A DNA stretch of 64,000 bases from Plasmodium coatneyi. Taxonomy: Eukaryota > Apicomplexa > Aconoidasida > Haemosporida > Plasmodiidae. This document shows positions 43,701 through 55,134 of the stretch, piece by piece. The notes beneath the pieces were generated by a model. It was not told where the DNA came from. It did not search any database and saw only the letters and a program-made list of their open reading frames with translations. The position numbers were made by a program, and so were the translations under genes. The first letter of the stretch is position 1, and every line of letters begins with the position of its first letter. The stretch lies in NCBI RefSeq assembly GCF_001680005.1, contig NC_033569.1, positions 1,426,001-1,490,000 of the forward strand. The letters run 5' to 3'.

Positions 43701-43927
43701 TATACAGTTATTCATACATACAAATGGAAGGAAGCGAAAAGGAGAAATATGAAGAAAAGGGATAAAAAAACATATAAAGAAAAAAAGAAAAGAAGGAAAA
43801 AAAGAAAAGGAAGGAACAGAAGAAAAAAAAAAAAGGGAAGGACAGAATGTGTTGGGGGCATTCTGCTTTCGCACTATACGAACTATTGGCGGTAACCCTT
43901 GTCACTTGACGGACCTTCTTATCCAGC

Positions 43928-45840
43928 CTACATGCGACTGTAACCTACATTGTTCCGGTGACCCGGCGTACTATTATTCGCTTTTCCTTCTCTTCCTCTG
44001 GCAAGCTGTTTTGTGTATTTGGCAGCAGAGGAACTTACTGTGGAACTTTCTGTTGGACCTATTGTGGAAGTGTCCGTTGAATCGTACGTTAACGTATCAA
44101 ATTCGTGTCCGGCTGATCTTTTTCCTCTTCTATTTCTCCCTCCATTTGAATGGTTACCAAACCAAGAAGACCATGGTTTATACTGAAGGGAAGGAAGGTT
44201 TTTAAGGATGGTTGGTGGAAGAAACGAAGTGGTCTAAGGAGGGAAGGAAAGGAAGGTCTAAGGTAGGATGGGGTCTAAGGAGGAGGAAGAAGGGTTTAAG
44301 GAGGGATGGAAGAACAGGACTAATGAGGAGGAAAGAGGTACTCTAAGGAGGAAGGAACGTTGTTAGGGGTGTTAGAATGATGTTGTTAGGTGGTAGGTGG
44401 AAGGAACATGGTTAGGGTGTGATAGAAAAAAGGTTCTTAGGGCTGGAAGGAAGGAGGGTCTAAGGAAGGTTGTTAGGGGTCGAAGCAAAGGGAGGTTCTA
44501 AGGAGGAGGGAAGGAAAGGAAGGTTGTGTTAGGGGTGGTAGGTGGGTGGAAGAAGGGGTTGTTATGGGTGCTTGGTGGAAGGAGTGTTGTTAGGGATATT
44601 AGAATGAAGAATGTGTTAGCGGTGGAAGAATGAAAGTTTGTTTAGGGTGGTTGTTAGGTGGAAGAAAGGTTGTAAGGGTGGTGGAAGGAAGGTTATTAGG
44701 GTGGTGGTTGGTGAAAGGAAGGTTGTGTTAGGTGGTAGGGTGGTAGGAAGGAAGAGATTAAAGGAGTACTATCGTTTACTTATCATATTTATTATTTATA
44801 GAACTAAATATTTGGTAAATAACTCTCTATCTATAGTTCCATTAAAAAATATACCTTATATAATAGATATGGAAGAGCCGTAGTTGCTAAGGTGCCAAAG
44901 ATAGAGGTGATGCTTGCTGTGGTGGTGGCACCACGCAAGTTTTCCTGAGTTTGAGATAATTGATTTGATAGCTGCTGATTCTGTAATTCCTTATCCTTGC
45001 AGGAACATGCCTCATCCTTTACTTCTGCAGTTGGTGGTTTACATTTCAGTTTAGACAGTTCCGCAGCACGGCAATAAACTCTGTACTTATTGTTAAAGGC
45101 GGAACAGTATTCATCCTTACTATATTCGTGCCCTGCCGTGCATTTTGCCTCCACAGCCTTACATGCTGTGGAAACTTCCTTTAGGTAAGCCGACCACTGT
45201 GGGTCACAATTGGATTCAACATCCTTTAACACACCTTCTACGTAATTATAATCATAAGAATAATCATGAACCCTTTTTCTATTGTGAAAAGTTTCACTGC
45301 GAATACTTTCACAAATAATCTTATGTCCCCCACCTTTATGCGCACCCTGTATATCTTTGCAAATCATATTTAGAGGGCCCAAGAATCCGCTGTCCCCTTT
45401 GGTACTTTTCACTTGCTCCCATAATTTGTCTCCAATCCAATAATAAAGGAAATTATAACGTTCCCCATAGTACGGGTCCTGTGCGTCCACTTCAGATAAG
45501 GCACAGCAAGCCCTCCAGAGTTCATTTTCCGAAATCCTTTCACCCGAAAAAGGTTTTACACTAAACTCCAAATGAGCCCTGCATTCACCTGCACAATCAT
45601 TCGTGCTTCCCTGGAATTTACTGTAGAAATTCTTATGTGAAGGGAAATTCTTTTCATTCAGTTGCTGTAAATATATTGTTAGCAGAAAAGAGAGTGAAAA
45701 TATGTGTATATGGATGTTGGCATGTGTTCCTTGTAATTTTACTATATTGAGAATGGAAGTTTGCCGTACACTATATGTATGTGAACATTTTAAACGGGCA
45801 TAGGAACAACTTAAAGTTCTTCCCTTACCCCTGCTGACAT
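43928..45840 (-). CDS. KIR: KIR/pir protein, gene 9 (single ectodomain, 3 exons)
   Basis: Exons are 45840-45829 (MSAG), 45664-44855 and 44182-43928; joins GGG/GTAAGG, TACAG/CAA, AAG/GTATAT and TTCAG/TAT; 358 residues. The ectodomain begins EKNFPSHKNFYSKF and carries a C-G-E-C pair near residue 34, YNFLYYWIGDKL and HDYSYDYNYVEGVL. The stalk is Gln-rich (KELQNQQLSNQLSQTQ), likely coiled. The transmembrane helix is at about 252-273 (SIFGTLATTALPYLLYK), and the 84-residue tail begins YKPWSSWFGNHSNGG. Intron 2 (44183-44854) is long and purine-rich on the plus strand, built from TCTAAGGAGGAAGGAA and GTTAGGTGGTAGG pieces. It converges with the SICAvar relic only 560 bp away and is divergent to gene 10. 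Confidence 0.86.
44200..44760 (-). repeat. Purine/pyrimidine repeat in KIR gene 9 intron 2
   Basis: Irregular tandem repeats, on the plus strand GGTCTAAGGAGGAAGGAA and GGTGGTAGGTGGAAGGAA, filling most of the intron. On the sense strand it is pyrimidine-rich, as in the other expanded KIR introns, but units are scrambled rather than regular. Confidence 0.75.
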
Positions 45841-47562
45841 GATTTATATGTGTATATTTTTCTTCTGTTGTATATATATAATGTGAATTTATGTTATAAG
45901 AAATGTGTGTTGTTCCTTCTCATATATGTATACAGAATGTTTCATGTGAGAATGCTGTTTGTTCTATAATTATGAATATGAAATAGGAATATAAAATTTT
46001 TTATTCTTTCTTACAGCACACACACTGCTCAACTTTTTCAAGTAACACTAGTACATCATACAAATATATATAAGATAATTATATGTGCACATATATAATT
46101 AAACTAAAAAGAGGAATAAATATATGAGCATAGAGAAGTTAAAAAGAAAAAAAACAAAACAAAACAGAGGATACATTACTATGTAGAAGGGGTAACATGA
46201 ATTAAAAAGGGGAAGGAGTGAAGGTTAGTCCAAATAGTGCATAATATGTGCATATATTCATTCATACAAATGAGTTGTTCATGGTGTATTTGTCAAAAGA
46301 AAAGGAGGAAGAAAAGAAATGCAAAAAAATTTATTATTACTAAGTGTTCTTTAAAAAAAAAAAATAAAGGGAGGGTGGGGTACACATTAACATGTGCAAA
46401 AAAATATATAATGTGCACTCCAAAGAAGGGGTAGCTCAAATAATACATAATGTGCACTCCAAAGAAGGGGTAGCTCAAATAATACATAATGTGCACATCC
46501 AGTACGAATTTGGTATTTGTATCATAATTATAAGGAAAAAGAAAGAAGAAAGAAGAAAGAAAAAAGAACGTATGCAAAGAAGAAAAGAGAAGAAAAGAGA
46601 GAAAAGGAACTTTTATTATTACTGAGAAGTCCTGAATAGAGAAGGGGGGAGGGGTGTATGGTGTAAAATGTTATTATATAAGGAATGTATGTGTACATCT
46701 CCCTTCCTATTCAGAAAAAAATAACACTCTCCTAATTTCTTTTAATTTAATATTTCGACTTCTTCCATTCCTTCCAATTTAATTCCTTAAGTTCGTGCAC
46801 ACTGTACCTATTACATATGGATAAGCATGTACACACATGTGATAAGGGAGAGGGGGAAGAGAGTATTACTGCACATGTGCATTTATGAACTGTATACTAT
46901 ATGTATTTGTGAGCAGTTTTTAATTACGACCCTTTTTTAAATACAATTAAGCATAAATGAGTAATGCAAGCAGAAACTTGTTATTAGGAAAGAAATCAAA
47001 TTCCTATGCAAGCAGAAAATAGAATATATAAGTAGTAATATAATTTTTCTATGAACAGTCACGTTCACAGAGCACAGTGCAACTCTACAATGCAACAACA
47101 CACCATATAATACAGTGCAGCACAATAAAATAGTACAACACAATGCAATAGAGGGCAGTGAATATAAATAAAGGAACGTTGTGTGTAAAAAAAAAAGGAG
47201 GTGTATCCTCCCTTTTTCCCTTCTCTTCTCTTCTTTTTTTTTGACTTCTTATTTTGCCTCTACTTCTTTGTCATTCCAACACATATAGTTGTTTATATGT
47301 GTATGTGCATTAACTACATATATATACATATGTAATTATTTTGATACGTACACATGTATATGTGACATAATACTACTATTCGATAAATTAACAAATGTGT
47401 AGTATTCGGGGAAGAGTGAATATTACATACACTTCAACCCTTACAATCATCATAGAAACAAACAAACGAGCAAAAACTTCGCATACATCCCTTATATTGA
47501 ATGTATAAATAAACAGAAAATTTTAATATTACTTCATTATACACATACATAAATCATGAACC
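45841..47562. promoter_or_regulatory. Head-to-head KIR intergenic region (genes 9/10)
   Basis: Shared upstream region. Much of 46060-46860 is the reverse complement of 60330-61080 in the gene 13/14 spacer; for example AATTTATTATTACTAAGTG near 46328 against CACTAAGTAATAATAAACTT near 60808. A 39-bp segment beginning CACTCCAAAGAAGGGGTAG is directly duplicated at about 46417 and 46456. No gene seen. Confidence 0.55.
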
Positions 47563-49105
47563 ATGTCATCACCAAGGGTAAGGGAAGAATATTTGGAGGG
47601 GTCAATGTTGGAAGGACCACATTGGAAGGGTGCAAGGAAGGATGGAGCATATACATAATAAACACATATAGTGAGGACATATATGCCACACACTTTCCCT
47701 CTCCTCCCCTCTTCCTTGCCAACTATTTATATTTATAGGAAATACCTGCAAAGAGCTTACCTTCATGGACTAACTACTATGGTAAATTCGAAAACAGCAA
47801 GGTAGGATGTGCAGAAAAATGCAATGAAGAAAGAGATAATTATAAATTAGACAATAAGGGTCTTGGGAGCCAGAAGGTTAACGTTGGAAATGCACTGGCC
47901 TATATATACAAAGAATACAGGGAAACAGATAAAAAATCACCAGAAAATGCGACGCCAGCCGAATGTACAGCACGCAATTTTTTTTATTACTGGTTGGGGG
48001 AAAAATTACCTGAGAGTGTAGGAAGTATTACCTTCGGAGCTATGATAAGGACTATTTGCGAATATATAAATAATGCCTCTGGGAGGAAGGCATGTGAAAT
48101 TCCCAGTGATGATGACCCAGTTGACAAGGACCTCTTCCTTAACAGAAAAATAATATTCGATTTCTGGTATGACCATCCTACTATACAAGAACTCTTCGAA
48201 AATACTGGGTCTGAGGGTGTTGAGAAATGTGACAGTTATTACCAGGATGTAAATGCAGCATATGAAGCTGTGGATAAAAATTGTACAAAGAAAAACGGTA
48301 ATTACTGTAAAAAAATGTGGACAGAAACACATAAGCAACAAATTCATGATAAACTGCAAGATTTGCAATCTAAATTGGATGCTGCACGGGAAGGAATGCA
48401 GCTTGCCGAACGAACAGCATCCACCAAATTAAACGAAGCTGAAAGTAAAGCAAATAAAGCTTCTACTCTTTCTTCTGCTTTTGGTACCCTAGCAGCATTA
48501 GAATTCCCAGCATTGGCATACTTTTTGTATAAGGTAAAATATTACCATTATACATTATAGTATGCGAAATATAAATAATAGTATTTTTCCCTTTCCTTCC
48601 CTTAGCAAGTACCTTCCTTAGACACCTTTCGCTCCTTAGACCTCGCTTCCTTCCACCCTACCACCTAACAACCCACCTACCACCTAACAACCCACCTACC
48701 ACCTAACAACCCACCTACCACCTAACAACCCACCTACCACCTAACAACCCACCTACCACCTAACAACCCACCTACCACCTAACAACCCACCTACCACCTA
48801 ACAACCCACCTACCACCTACCACCCTTTCCCTATAAACCTTCCTTCCCTTTAGTATAAACCATGGTCTTCTTGGTTTGGTAACCACTCTGGAAATGGAGG
48901 AAAAAGGAACAGAAGAAGAAGATCCATCAGGGGTGACATTGATACATTAACGGAAGCTTCCACAATGGATTCTATACTGGACGCAACGGAAGATTCCACC
49001 ACGCTGCGTTCAACTGAATACACAAGACTATCTACGAGAGAAGGGGAAAGAAGAGCAAATAATAATGCGGGGGGTCGAGGAATGGTAGGTTATCAGAACA
49101 TGTAG
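47563..49105 (+). CDS. KIR: KIR/pir protein, gene 10 (single ectodomain, 3 exons)
   Basis: Exons are 47563-47577 (MSSPR), 47739-48533 and 48854-49105; joins AGG/GTAAGG, TATAG/GAA, AAG/GTAAAA and TTTAG/TAT; 353 residues. The ectodomain starts KSLPSWTNYYGKFE, has ECTARNFFYYWLGEKL near 86-101 and FDFWYDHPTIQELF, and a charged helical stalk ending LNEAESKANKAS. The transmembrane helix is at about 249-269 (AFGTLAALEFPALAYFLYK). The 83-residue tail starts YKPWSSWFGNHSGNGG and ends VGYQNM. The stalk and membrane part is nearly that of gene 14, while the N-terminal half is closer to genes 6 and 13. Intron 2 has the 19-bp minisatellite. It converges with gene 11. Confidence 0.87.
48650..48832 (+). repeat. 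19-bp minisatellite in KIR gene 10 intron 2
   Basis: About 8-9 tandem copies of AACCCACCTACCACCTAAC on the sense strand, followed by a degenerate end before the pyrimidine tract of the acceptor. It differs from the gene 6 unit at one position (AACCC versus AATCC). Confidence 0.92.
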
Positions 49106-49380
49106 AACATATTGTATGTGATGTACCATTAAATGTAATGTCTACCTCTCCCTGTCCATCAGGAAATATAAATAACACGAAGCACAGTTTATATAGTGCA
49201 ACAAACTGAATGACCCCCATTTTTTCTACGCTCCACTGTCCTTTTTTTTTTCTACTTCTTTTTATTTCTTTACTTTTTTTTTTTCTTTTTCTTCTATTTT
49301 ATTCTCTATATTTTTCTTTGTATTGTATTAAGGTGTTCATGTTAAGGTGTAACCAATATAAATTCAAAAAAAAAAAAATG
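49106..49380 (+). promoter_or_regulatory. 3' flank of KIR gene 10
   Basis: 3' box at about 49150-49220 (with ATAAATAACACGAAGCAC, AGTTTATATAGTGCAAC and AATGACC), then T-rich sequence and a short AT block with TGTATTGTATTAAGGTGTTC and AACCAATATAAATTC. The GC-rich element is absent; the minisatellite begins directly. Confidence 0.5.
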
Positions 49381-49384
49381 TCAA

Positions 49385-49890
49385 ATAAGTTGTTTAAAAA
49401 AAAATTGGCCTAATATAAATTTGTCACAGGGAAAAAATTTCCCCCCCAAAAAGAAATGCCCTAAAATAAATTTGTGACACAGAAAAAAAAGCAAAAAAAA
49501 AAAAAAAAAAATTACCGAATGGAAAAAAAATGCCCTAATATAAATTTTGTCACACAGAAAAAATTAGCCCAAAAAAAAAAAATTATGCAAAAAATGGAAT
49601 TGTCCAGAAAAAAAAAATTGCCCTAATATAAATTTTGTCACAGAAAAAATTGCAAAAAAAAAAGTTATCATAAGAAAAAATGCCTTAATATAAATTTGTC
49701 ACACAGAAAAAATTGCACAAAAAAAAGTTGTCCAAAGAAAAAAAAAGTGCCCTAATATAAATTTGTCACAGAAAAAATTGCCCAAAAGAAGAGTTATTAA
49801 AGAAAAATGCCCTCACAAATTTGTCACAAAAAATTGCAAAAAAAGAAAAAAGAAATGTCCTAATTTGTCACAGGGAAAAAATTGCGAAAA
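49385..49890 (+). repeat. CTAATATAAATTTGTCACA minisatellite
   Basis: The longest regular copy of this family: eight or more units on the plus strand with cores near 49410, 49470, 49535, 49625, 49690, 49752, 49815 and 49860. Unit length is about 60-75 bp with an A-rich spacer. It lies downstream of gene 10 in its sense direction. Confidence 0.88.
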
Positions 49891-49997
49891 AAAAAAAAGA
49901 AGGAAAGAAGGAAAAAAAATAAAATAAAGGTGAATGAATCAATGGAGGGATGTGTGTAGGATTTCGCATTTTCGGGTGTATGTGTAGTATTTCACAT

Positions 49998-50330
49998 TGA
50001 AAATTAAGGTTTTAGGGTGTAAGGATAATAATGTGGCGTTGTTTTTAGCTGTTTTGAGGTGAAAGGACAACAATATAGCCTGGTGTTTAGCTGTTTCAGT
50101 TTGTAAGAACAACAATATTGACTGCTATTTGGCTATTTTAGGGTGCATGAGCAACCATGTGTTTTGTTATTTATCTGTTTTAGGGTGCAAGAACAACAGT
50201 GTGGCCTGGTGTTCAGCTGTCTTAGGGTATAATGAGAACAACAATATGGCCTGCTATTTCGCTGATTCTGGGTGTAAGAACAGCAATGTGACTTCGTGTT
50301 TAGCACTTTTGGGAGTTTACTCCCGATGGG
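49998..50330 (+). repeat. GGCCTGG...TTTAGCTGTTTTAGGG tandem repeat
   Basis: Seven degenerate units of about 45-50 bp, each with TTTTAGGGTGYAAGAACAAC, an AATRTGGCCTGGTGTT part and TTTAGCTG. The TTTTAGGG part may come from the telomere heptad. Other copies lie near 18.45, 32.2 and 63.2 kb. Confidence 0.82.
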
Positions 50331-51000
50331 TGTATTAAAAAAAGAAGAAGAAAGAAAAGGCGAAAAAAAAAATAAAAAAGAAAGAAAAGTGAGCAACCAG
50401 TCAAATGCATCGCGGAGAGGTAAAAAAATAAAAAAGAAGCCAAAAGTTTTCTACATGTGCATAAAATCATACGAGCACAGTGCAACCGCGTGAACGTGGG
50501 GAGTGGGAATGGGAACCTACCCTATTTTGGTAACGTGCGCTTGGCAGGGTAACCACCCAAGTGGCGTCATTTCACGGAGCTTCTAAAAGCAGCTCATCTG
50601 AGGCACATAAATCGAATTCCACACCAACTGGAGTGGAAAATTTCGAAGCATCCGATCAAAGGGTCAGGTAAAAGAACAAAGCGGAGAAAAATGAAGTAAG
50701 CGCTTTATGTACACTGGGAATGGGAAGGTATCAATAAGTGCTTTTCTATTGCCCCCCCGCCTCCTTTCTCCCATCTTCTCATATCCTCTCACTCGCAACC
50801 ATTATTGCACTGTCGAATTGGAATAAAAAGGACGATATTCACACGCTTTTCCTTAGGTTTAGTGGCATCCTCTCTATCATCCGTGTTCATCTAAGATGGG
50901 GATATTCTTCCATTTTGTTCCCTTTATAAAAGCCAACTTGTCTGCTTTCTTTTTCTTTTCTCTTTTCTTTCTTTTTTTATTTTCCTACATTTGTATGTAT
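50331..51000. other. Unique-looking island between convergent KIR genes
   Basis: Mixed sequence with higher G+C at 50490-50680, unlike the AT-rich spacers around it and without a visible counterpart in the window. It includes GGTAACGTGCGCTTGGCAGG and an inverted pair of GGTAAC/GGTTAC-like words, but no open frame of interest. I recognise nothing. It may be a remnant of core intergenic sequence. Confidence 0.4.
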
Positions 51001-51416
51001 GAATAAATGCATGAGGAAAGATACTCTGAAAACAGGCGCAAAAAAAAAAAAAGAAAAGTGCCGACCTTTTCAGAAATGTATTTATATATTTTTTAAAAAG
51101 AATGAAGAGAAAATTATAAAGATAAAAATTTGTAACAAAATAAATGAACATATATTTTGGATCGTCAATAAGGAAATTACGAACAACTAAGAATAATATA
51201 CTAAAAGTTTGCCAACAGGCTAATGGAATAAAAAGGTTTTTCTGAACTTATATTGATTACACATTAGAATGAATACTTTAGTACAATGAAAAGGAAAAAG
51301 ATAAAATAAAAAGAACTAGGGAAGAAAGGTCATTCTGCTCCTTTCCTTACACTGTATATATAAACTGTGTGCACGGTTATTTATGCCTCCCCGGAAATAA
51401 ACATTTCATTCAGGTG
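51001..51416 (-). promoter_or_regulatory. 3' module of KIR gene 11
   Basis: 3' box at 51330-51400 (with GTGCACACAGTTTATATATA on the minus strand) and AT block 51090-51310. Over 51210-51430 it is almost the same as 12560-12770 downstream of gene 1. No minisatellite follows; the unique island adjoins. Confidence 0.55.
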
Positions 51417-53082
51417 TTACATATTTTGGTAACCTATATTCTGACGACCTGGTGCATTATTTGTCCTCTCCGTAGACTGTCTTGTGGACGGTGTAGTGTA
51501 CACGCCAGAGCGCACTGTAGAATTTTCGGCTAGATCCGTTGAACCTATTGTGGAAGTGTCCGTGGAATCGTACGTTAAGCTGTCTTCTGTGAACGTATCA
51601 GGGTTTCGTGCGGTAGACCTTTTCTTTCTGCTTCTTCCATTAGAATTGTTACCAAACCAAGAGGGTAGAAGTTTATACTGAGAAGGAAGGGAGGGGCAAG
51701 AAGGGTGTAAGATTTCGCTTCGAGGGTTCCGGTTTTAGGGTTAAAAGGGGGGAACAGTTGAAAGGATTAAGAAACAAAGGAGGTCTAAGGAAATGTGAAG
51801 GGGTCTAAGGAAAGGAGGTCTAAGGAAGGAAGGGATCTAAGGAGAAAAGGTAAGGATTTAAGGAGGTAGAGGAGGGTCTAAGGAGGAGGAAGGAAGGGTG
51901 GGTCTAAGGAAGGAAAGGATCTAATGAAGAAAGAAGTTCTAAGGAAGCAAAGGAAGGGTCTAAGGAAGGAAGGGAAGGGGGTCTAAGGAAGGAGGAAGGA
52001 AGGAAAGGAAGGGTCTAAGGAAGGAAGGGAAGGGGGTCTAAGGAAGGAGGAAGGAAGGAAAGGAAGGGTCTAAGGAAGGAAGGGGTTTAAGGAGTGTATA
52101 TTTGTTATACTGTTAATAATTTAGTTCTTTTTTTTTTATTGCTACTATTACTTACTTTATATAAAAAGAATGGAAGAGCCGTGGTGACTGCTAATGTGCC
52201 TAATATGGAAGAGATGGAAGAGGTGGTGGTGGCAGAACGTACGGCTTCGTCGGTTCTGGCGGATGCTGCTTGTGCTTCCTGTGCTATTTTTTGCTGTGCT
52301 AATTCTAAGGCAGTATACAATTCTCTCAGTTTTTGCTCAATGTCCTCCTTACTCTGTCCTGTCCAAAAGTTTTGACAGTAGTTCTTCCCCGTAGGTTCGT
52401 GACAATACGTTCCCACTCCACTGGTAGCATTATTGACGGCGTCCATATAACTTTTACATTTACCAACAACCTTGGGCGTACTATTCTCTAGCAGAGTTCG
52501 TATGGCACCATAGTCATACCAAAAGTCGAATATTATTTTCATATCATTGAATGTTTTCCTGTCAGGACGATCATCGGGAATTCCACATACTACTCCATTT
52601 CCCTCTGCACAGTAATTATTTACCTTTCCGCTAATATTACTTATGTCCGCTCCAAATAAACTATCGTTCTCTTTAACCTCAGATAATTTTTCCCCCAACC
52701 AATAGTACAAGAAATGGTAGGGCACATTATTCGATGGTTTTTTACTTTCTCCGTATACTTTGCACACATAGCCCAGTGCTCTCAAAATTTGTTTCGTATA
52801 ATTCTTAAATTTGTTTCCTGCCTCTATGACCGCCTTTATTTCTTGTCCGTAATTCCCCCCATACTCTTCTGCGCCTTTTTCGAATTTATTATAAAAATTG
52901 GCCTTTGAAGGTAAGTTCTCAAAATCAGACGCCTACAGATGTAATTAACAATATATATATATATGTGGACTTTTGCATTTCAATTACATGATGTATGAAG
53001 TGTATTATATGTGCTCCACATATTTATGTATTCTCATTCTAAGCAATGAAAGAGCAGAAACCTGTTTTGCCGGTACTGGCAT
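51417..53082 (-). CDS. KIR: KIR/pir protein, gene 11 (single ectodomain, 3 exons)
   Basis: Exons are 53082-53077 (MP, tentative; donor CCA/GTACCG), 52932-52156 and 51677-51417; other joins TGTAG/GCG, AAA/GTAAGT and CTCAG/TAT; about 347 residues. The ectodomain starts ENLPSKANFYNKFE and has YHFLYYWLGEKL, FDFWYDYGAIRTLL and a charged Ala/Glu/Gln stalk (AQQKIAQEAQAASARTDE). The transmembrane helix is at about 239-260 (SILGTLAVTTALPFFLYK). The 86-residue tail YKLLPSWFGNNSNGRSRKK is almost identical to gene 1, while the first third of the ectodomain differs. This fits a duplicated gene pair with diversification focused on the exposed part. Intron 2 contains a TCTAAGGAAGGAAGGG repeat. It is divergent to gene 12. 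Confidence 0.84.
51780..52092 (-). repeat. GGGTCTAAGGAAGGAAGG repeat in KIR gene 11 intron 2
   Basis: Tandem purine repeats on the plus strand; one segment of 66-70 bp (GGGTCTAAGGAAGGAAGGGA and following) is repeated almost exactly at about 51955-52020 and 52013-52080. It is the complement of the CCTTCCTTAGACCC repeat at 37.5-38.2 kb. Confidence 0.85.
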
Positions 53083-55134
53083 TGTTGTTCGTTCGTTGTA
53101 TATGTGTGTACTGTATATTTTCTTCTTCTGTTGTTGTTGTATATATGTATATAATGTGGAATGTGAATTTTTATATATATGTTAGAAGTTGTGTTTTGTT
53201 TTATTTATACATTCAATATAAAAGGGCAGGGGAAAAGAAGTGTTGTATGTATGTGCAAAAAAATTTTGTTGTGTTTTATTTATGCTTGTTTCGTTTGTTC
53301 TATGATGATTGGATTGGATTGTAAGTGTGTGGATGAATGGTAAGTGTATGAAATTTTATTTCTTTCTTAGGAGTATATGTGTTTTTTAATTTTTAAAGCA
53401 ACGATAGCACATTATACATATCCTCCAGGAGCATCATATGTACATAAATGAGCCAAGAATAAGCAAATTGTAATGGAATAACAGATCAAAATGTATTGGA
53501 ATGATTTAAACTTCTCATATGCTGCTTTATTCATTTATTATATTATTGAATTGTATTTTGTTATGCATAACAATTTATTACTCCCTATATCTCTTCCGTC
53601 ACTACATATATATATGGAGGGAAGCACGTTTTTTAGATAAGAACTCTGGTACTTATCATTAATTTCTGTTTTTGCGTTATTAATGGAGTGCTATTAAGAA
53701 TTATGAACATACATGTAGTGCAGTTCATATATGTGCAGTACACATATCCCTTTTTTCGCATGTGTGTGTATTTATACAATTCCTGCTTTTTGTTATTTTA
53801 TTTTTGGTTATTTATTTCTCTTTTTAAAAGAGTAGGGGAGATTATTATTAAGAGAATTATTAGGGGAATTTTCTTAATACGTACATATATATATTGTATA
53901 GTTTCCGTACATGTACGTAACGCACACGAAATAATCAGAGCTCCACTTTTTATTTTTCTCCTCCTATTAGTAATAATAAGTAACTCATTTATATGTGTGG
54001 AATGTATATATGTATGAAATGTGTACACTTCCTATGCTATTGAAACTACCCTATCCTCTTGCCTTTCCCCCTTCCCTTAATGTACACAACGTTCTATGTA
54101 TATATGAATAAACTATGTGTAGTATACTCATCGGAGAGAGAAAGAAGGAGGTGTAAAGTGAATTCTATTATGTAATATAGATTGAGGGATAGTAAAAATG
54201 TAACTCAGATAGTATAATATATATATTTTCTGTTTAAATTGTTTATATTGTAATTATAAGGAAAGGGGGTGAAAATTGTTATAATAGTTCGATCATAAGG
54301 AGGGAGAGAGAAGGCCTACTTCATAACAAATTTCAGGAGGGGTGCACACACGAGAAAATTCACTTTTGAACAGAAACCCAATTTTCACTCTCTCTTTTGA
54401 ACACAAAAAAATATGTGAGTATATATATATATCTTTGTATTATACTCCTTTTCTCTATACTTGTGTTGTGAGTATATATATTTCTCCACTGAGCATATAG
54501 ACGAATGTGCACATTCCGAAAAGAAAAAAAGGGTATAGGGAAGACTGTGCTCCTTTTTTTTTTTTGGATTGAATTATGCAATATGCATATTAACAATTTT
54601 TCAATTAACCTTCCTTTTAAACATAACAATAAAACATAAAAGGTATGTAGTACATGTGAAAATTTTCGTCAAATAGAAAAAAAAGGTGTGCTTATACACA
54701 TAATAAAAGAAATATATAAATAATAGGGGAAATGTTTGAAAGAATGTGCACAATGTAAAAAAATAATACATAGATACAGAATACATAAGAAATTTGATCT
54801 TCCCTTTATTATTTCTTTATATCATGCTCATTCGTTCAGTTTCGTACCTGTTCTTACCTTAATTATGTATAAATGTGATGATTCTGATACGTATACGTAC
54901 ATAAGTATGTGTATATGGCATGTTATTATTATTATTATTATTAAGAAATTAGAAGGAATATGTTTCTTTGCTTAAAAAAAGAAGGAAAGAAAAATAAAAA
55001 TTCCCAATATTCGCCCATAATTAACATAGAACAAGTGGAAATATCAAATATTTCTTCTGCACAAACCTATATGATCAATTTCTTGAAAAAAGTTATATTG
55101 TACATATAAAGGAATATATACACCTGTGGGAACC
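53083..55134. promoter_or_regulatory. Head-to-head KIR intergenic region (genes 11/12)
   Basis: Shared upstream region, the longest of its kind here (2.05 kb). It has homology to the 1/2 spacer (54485-54660 with 15215-15400) and to the 6/7 spacer (54105-54255 with 35040-35190). Open frames at 53688-54017 and nearby are hydrophobic AT-rich readings and lack KIR motifs. No RNA gene recognised. Confidence 0.5.

Noticed and set aside
50490..50680. tRNA or other classic RNA gene in the G+C-richer patch
   Set aside because: I could not lay out a cloverleaf or any known RNA consensus; words like GGTAAC occur but no full structure.
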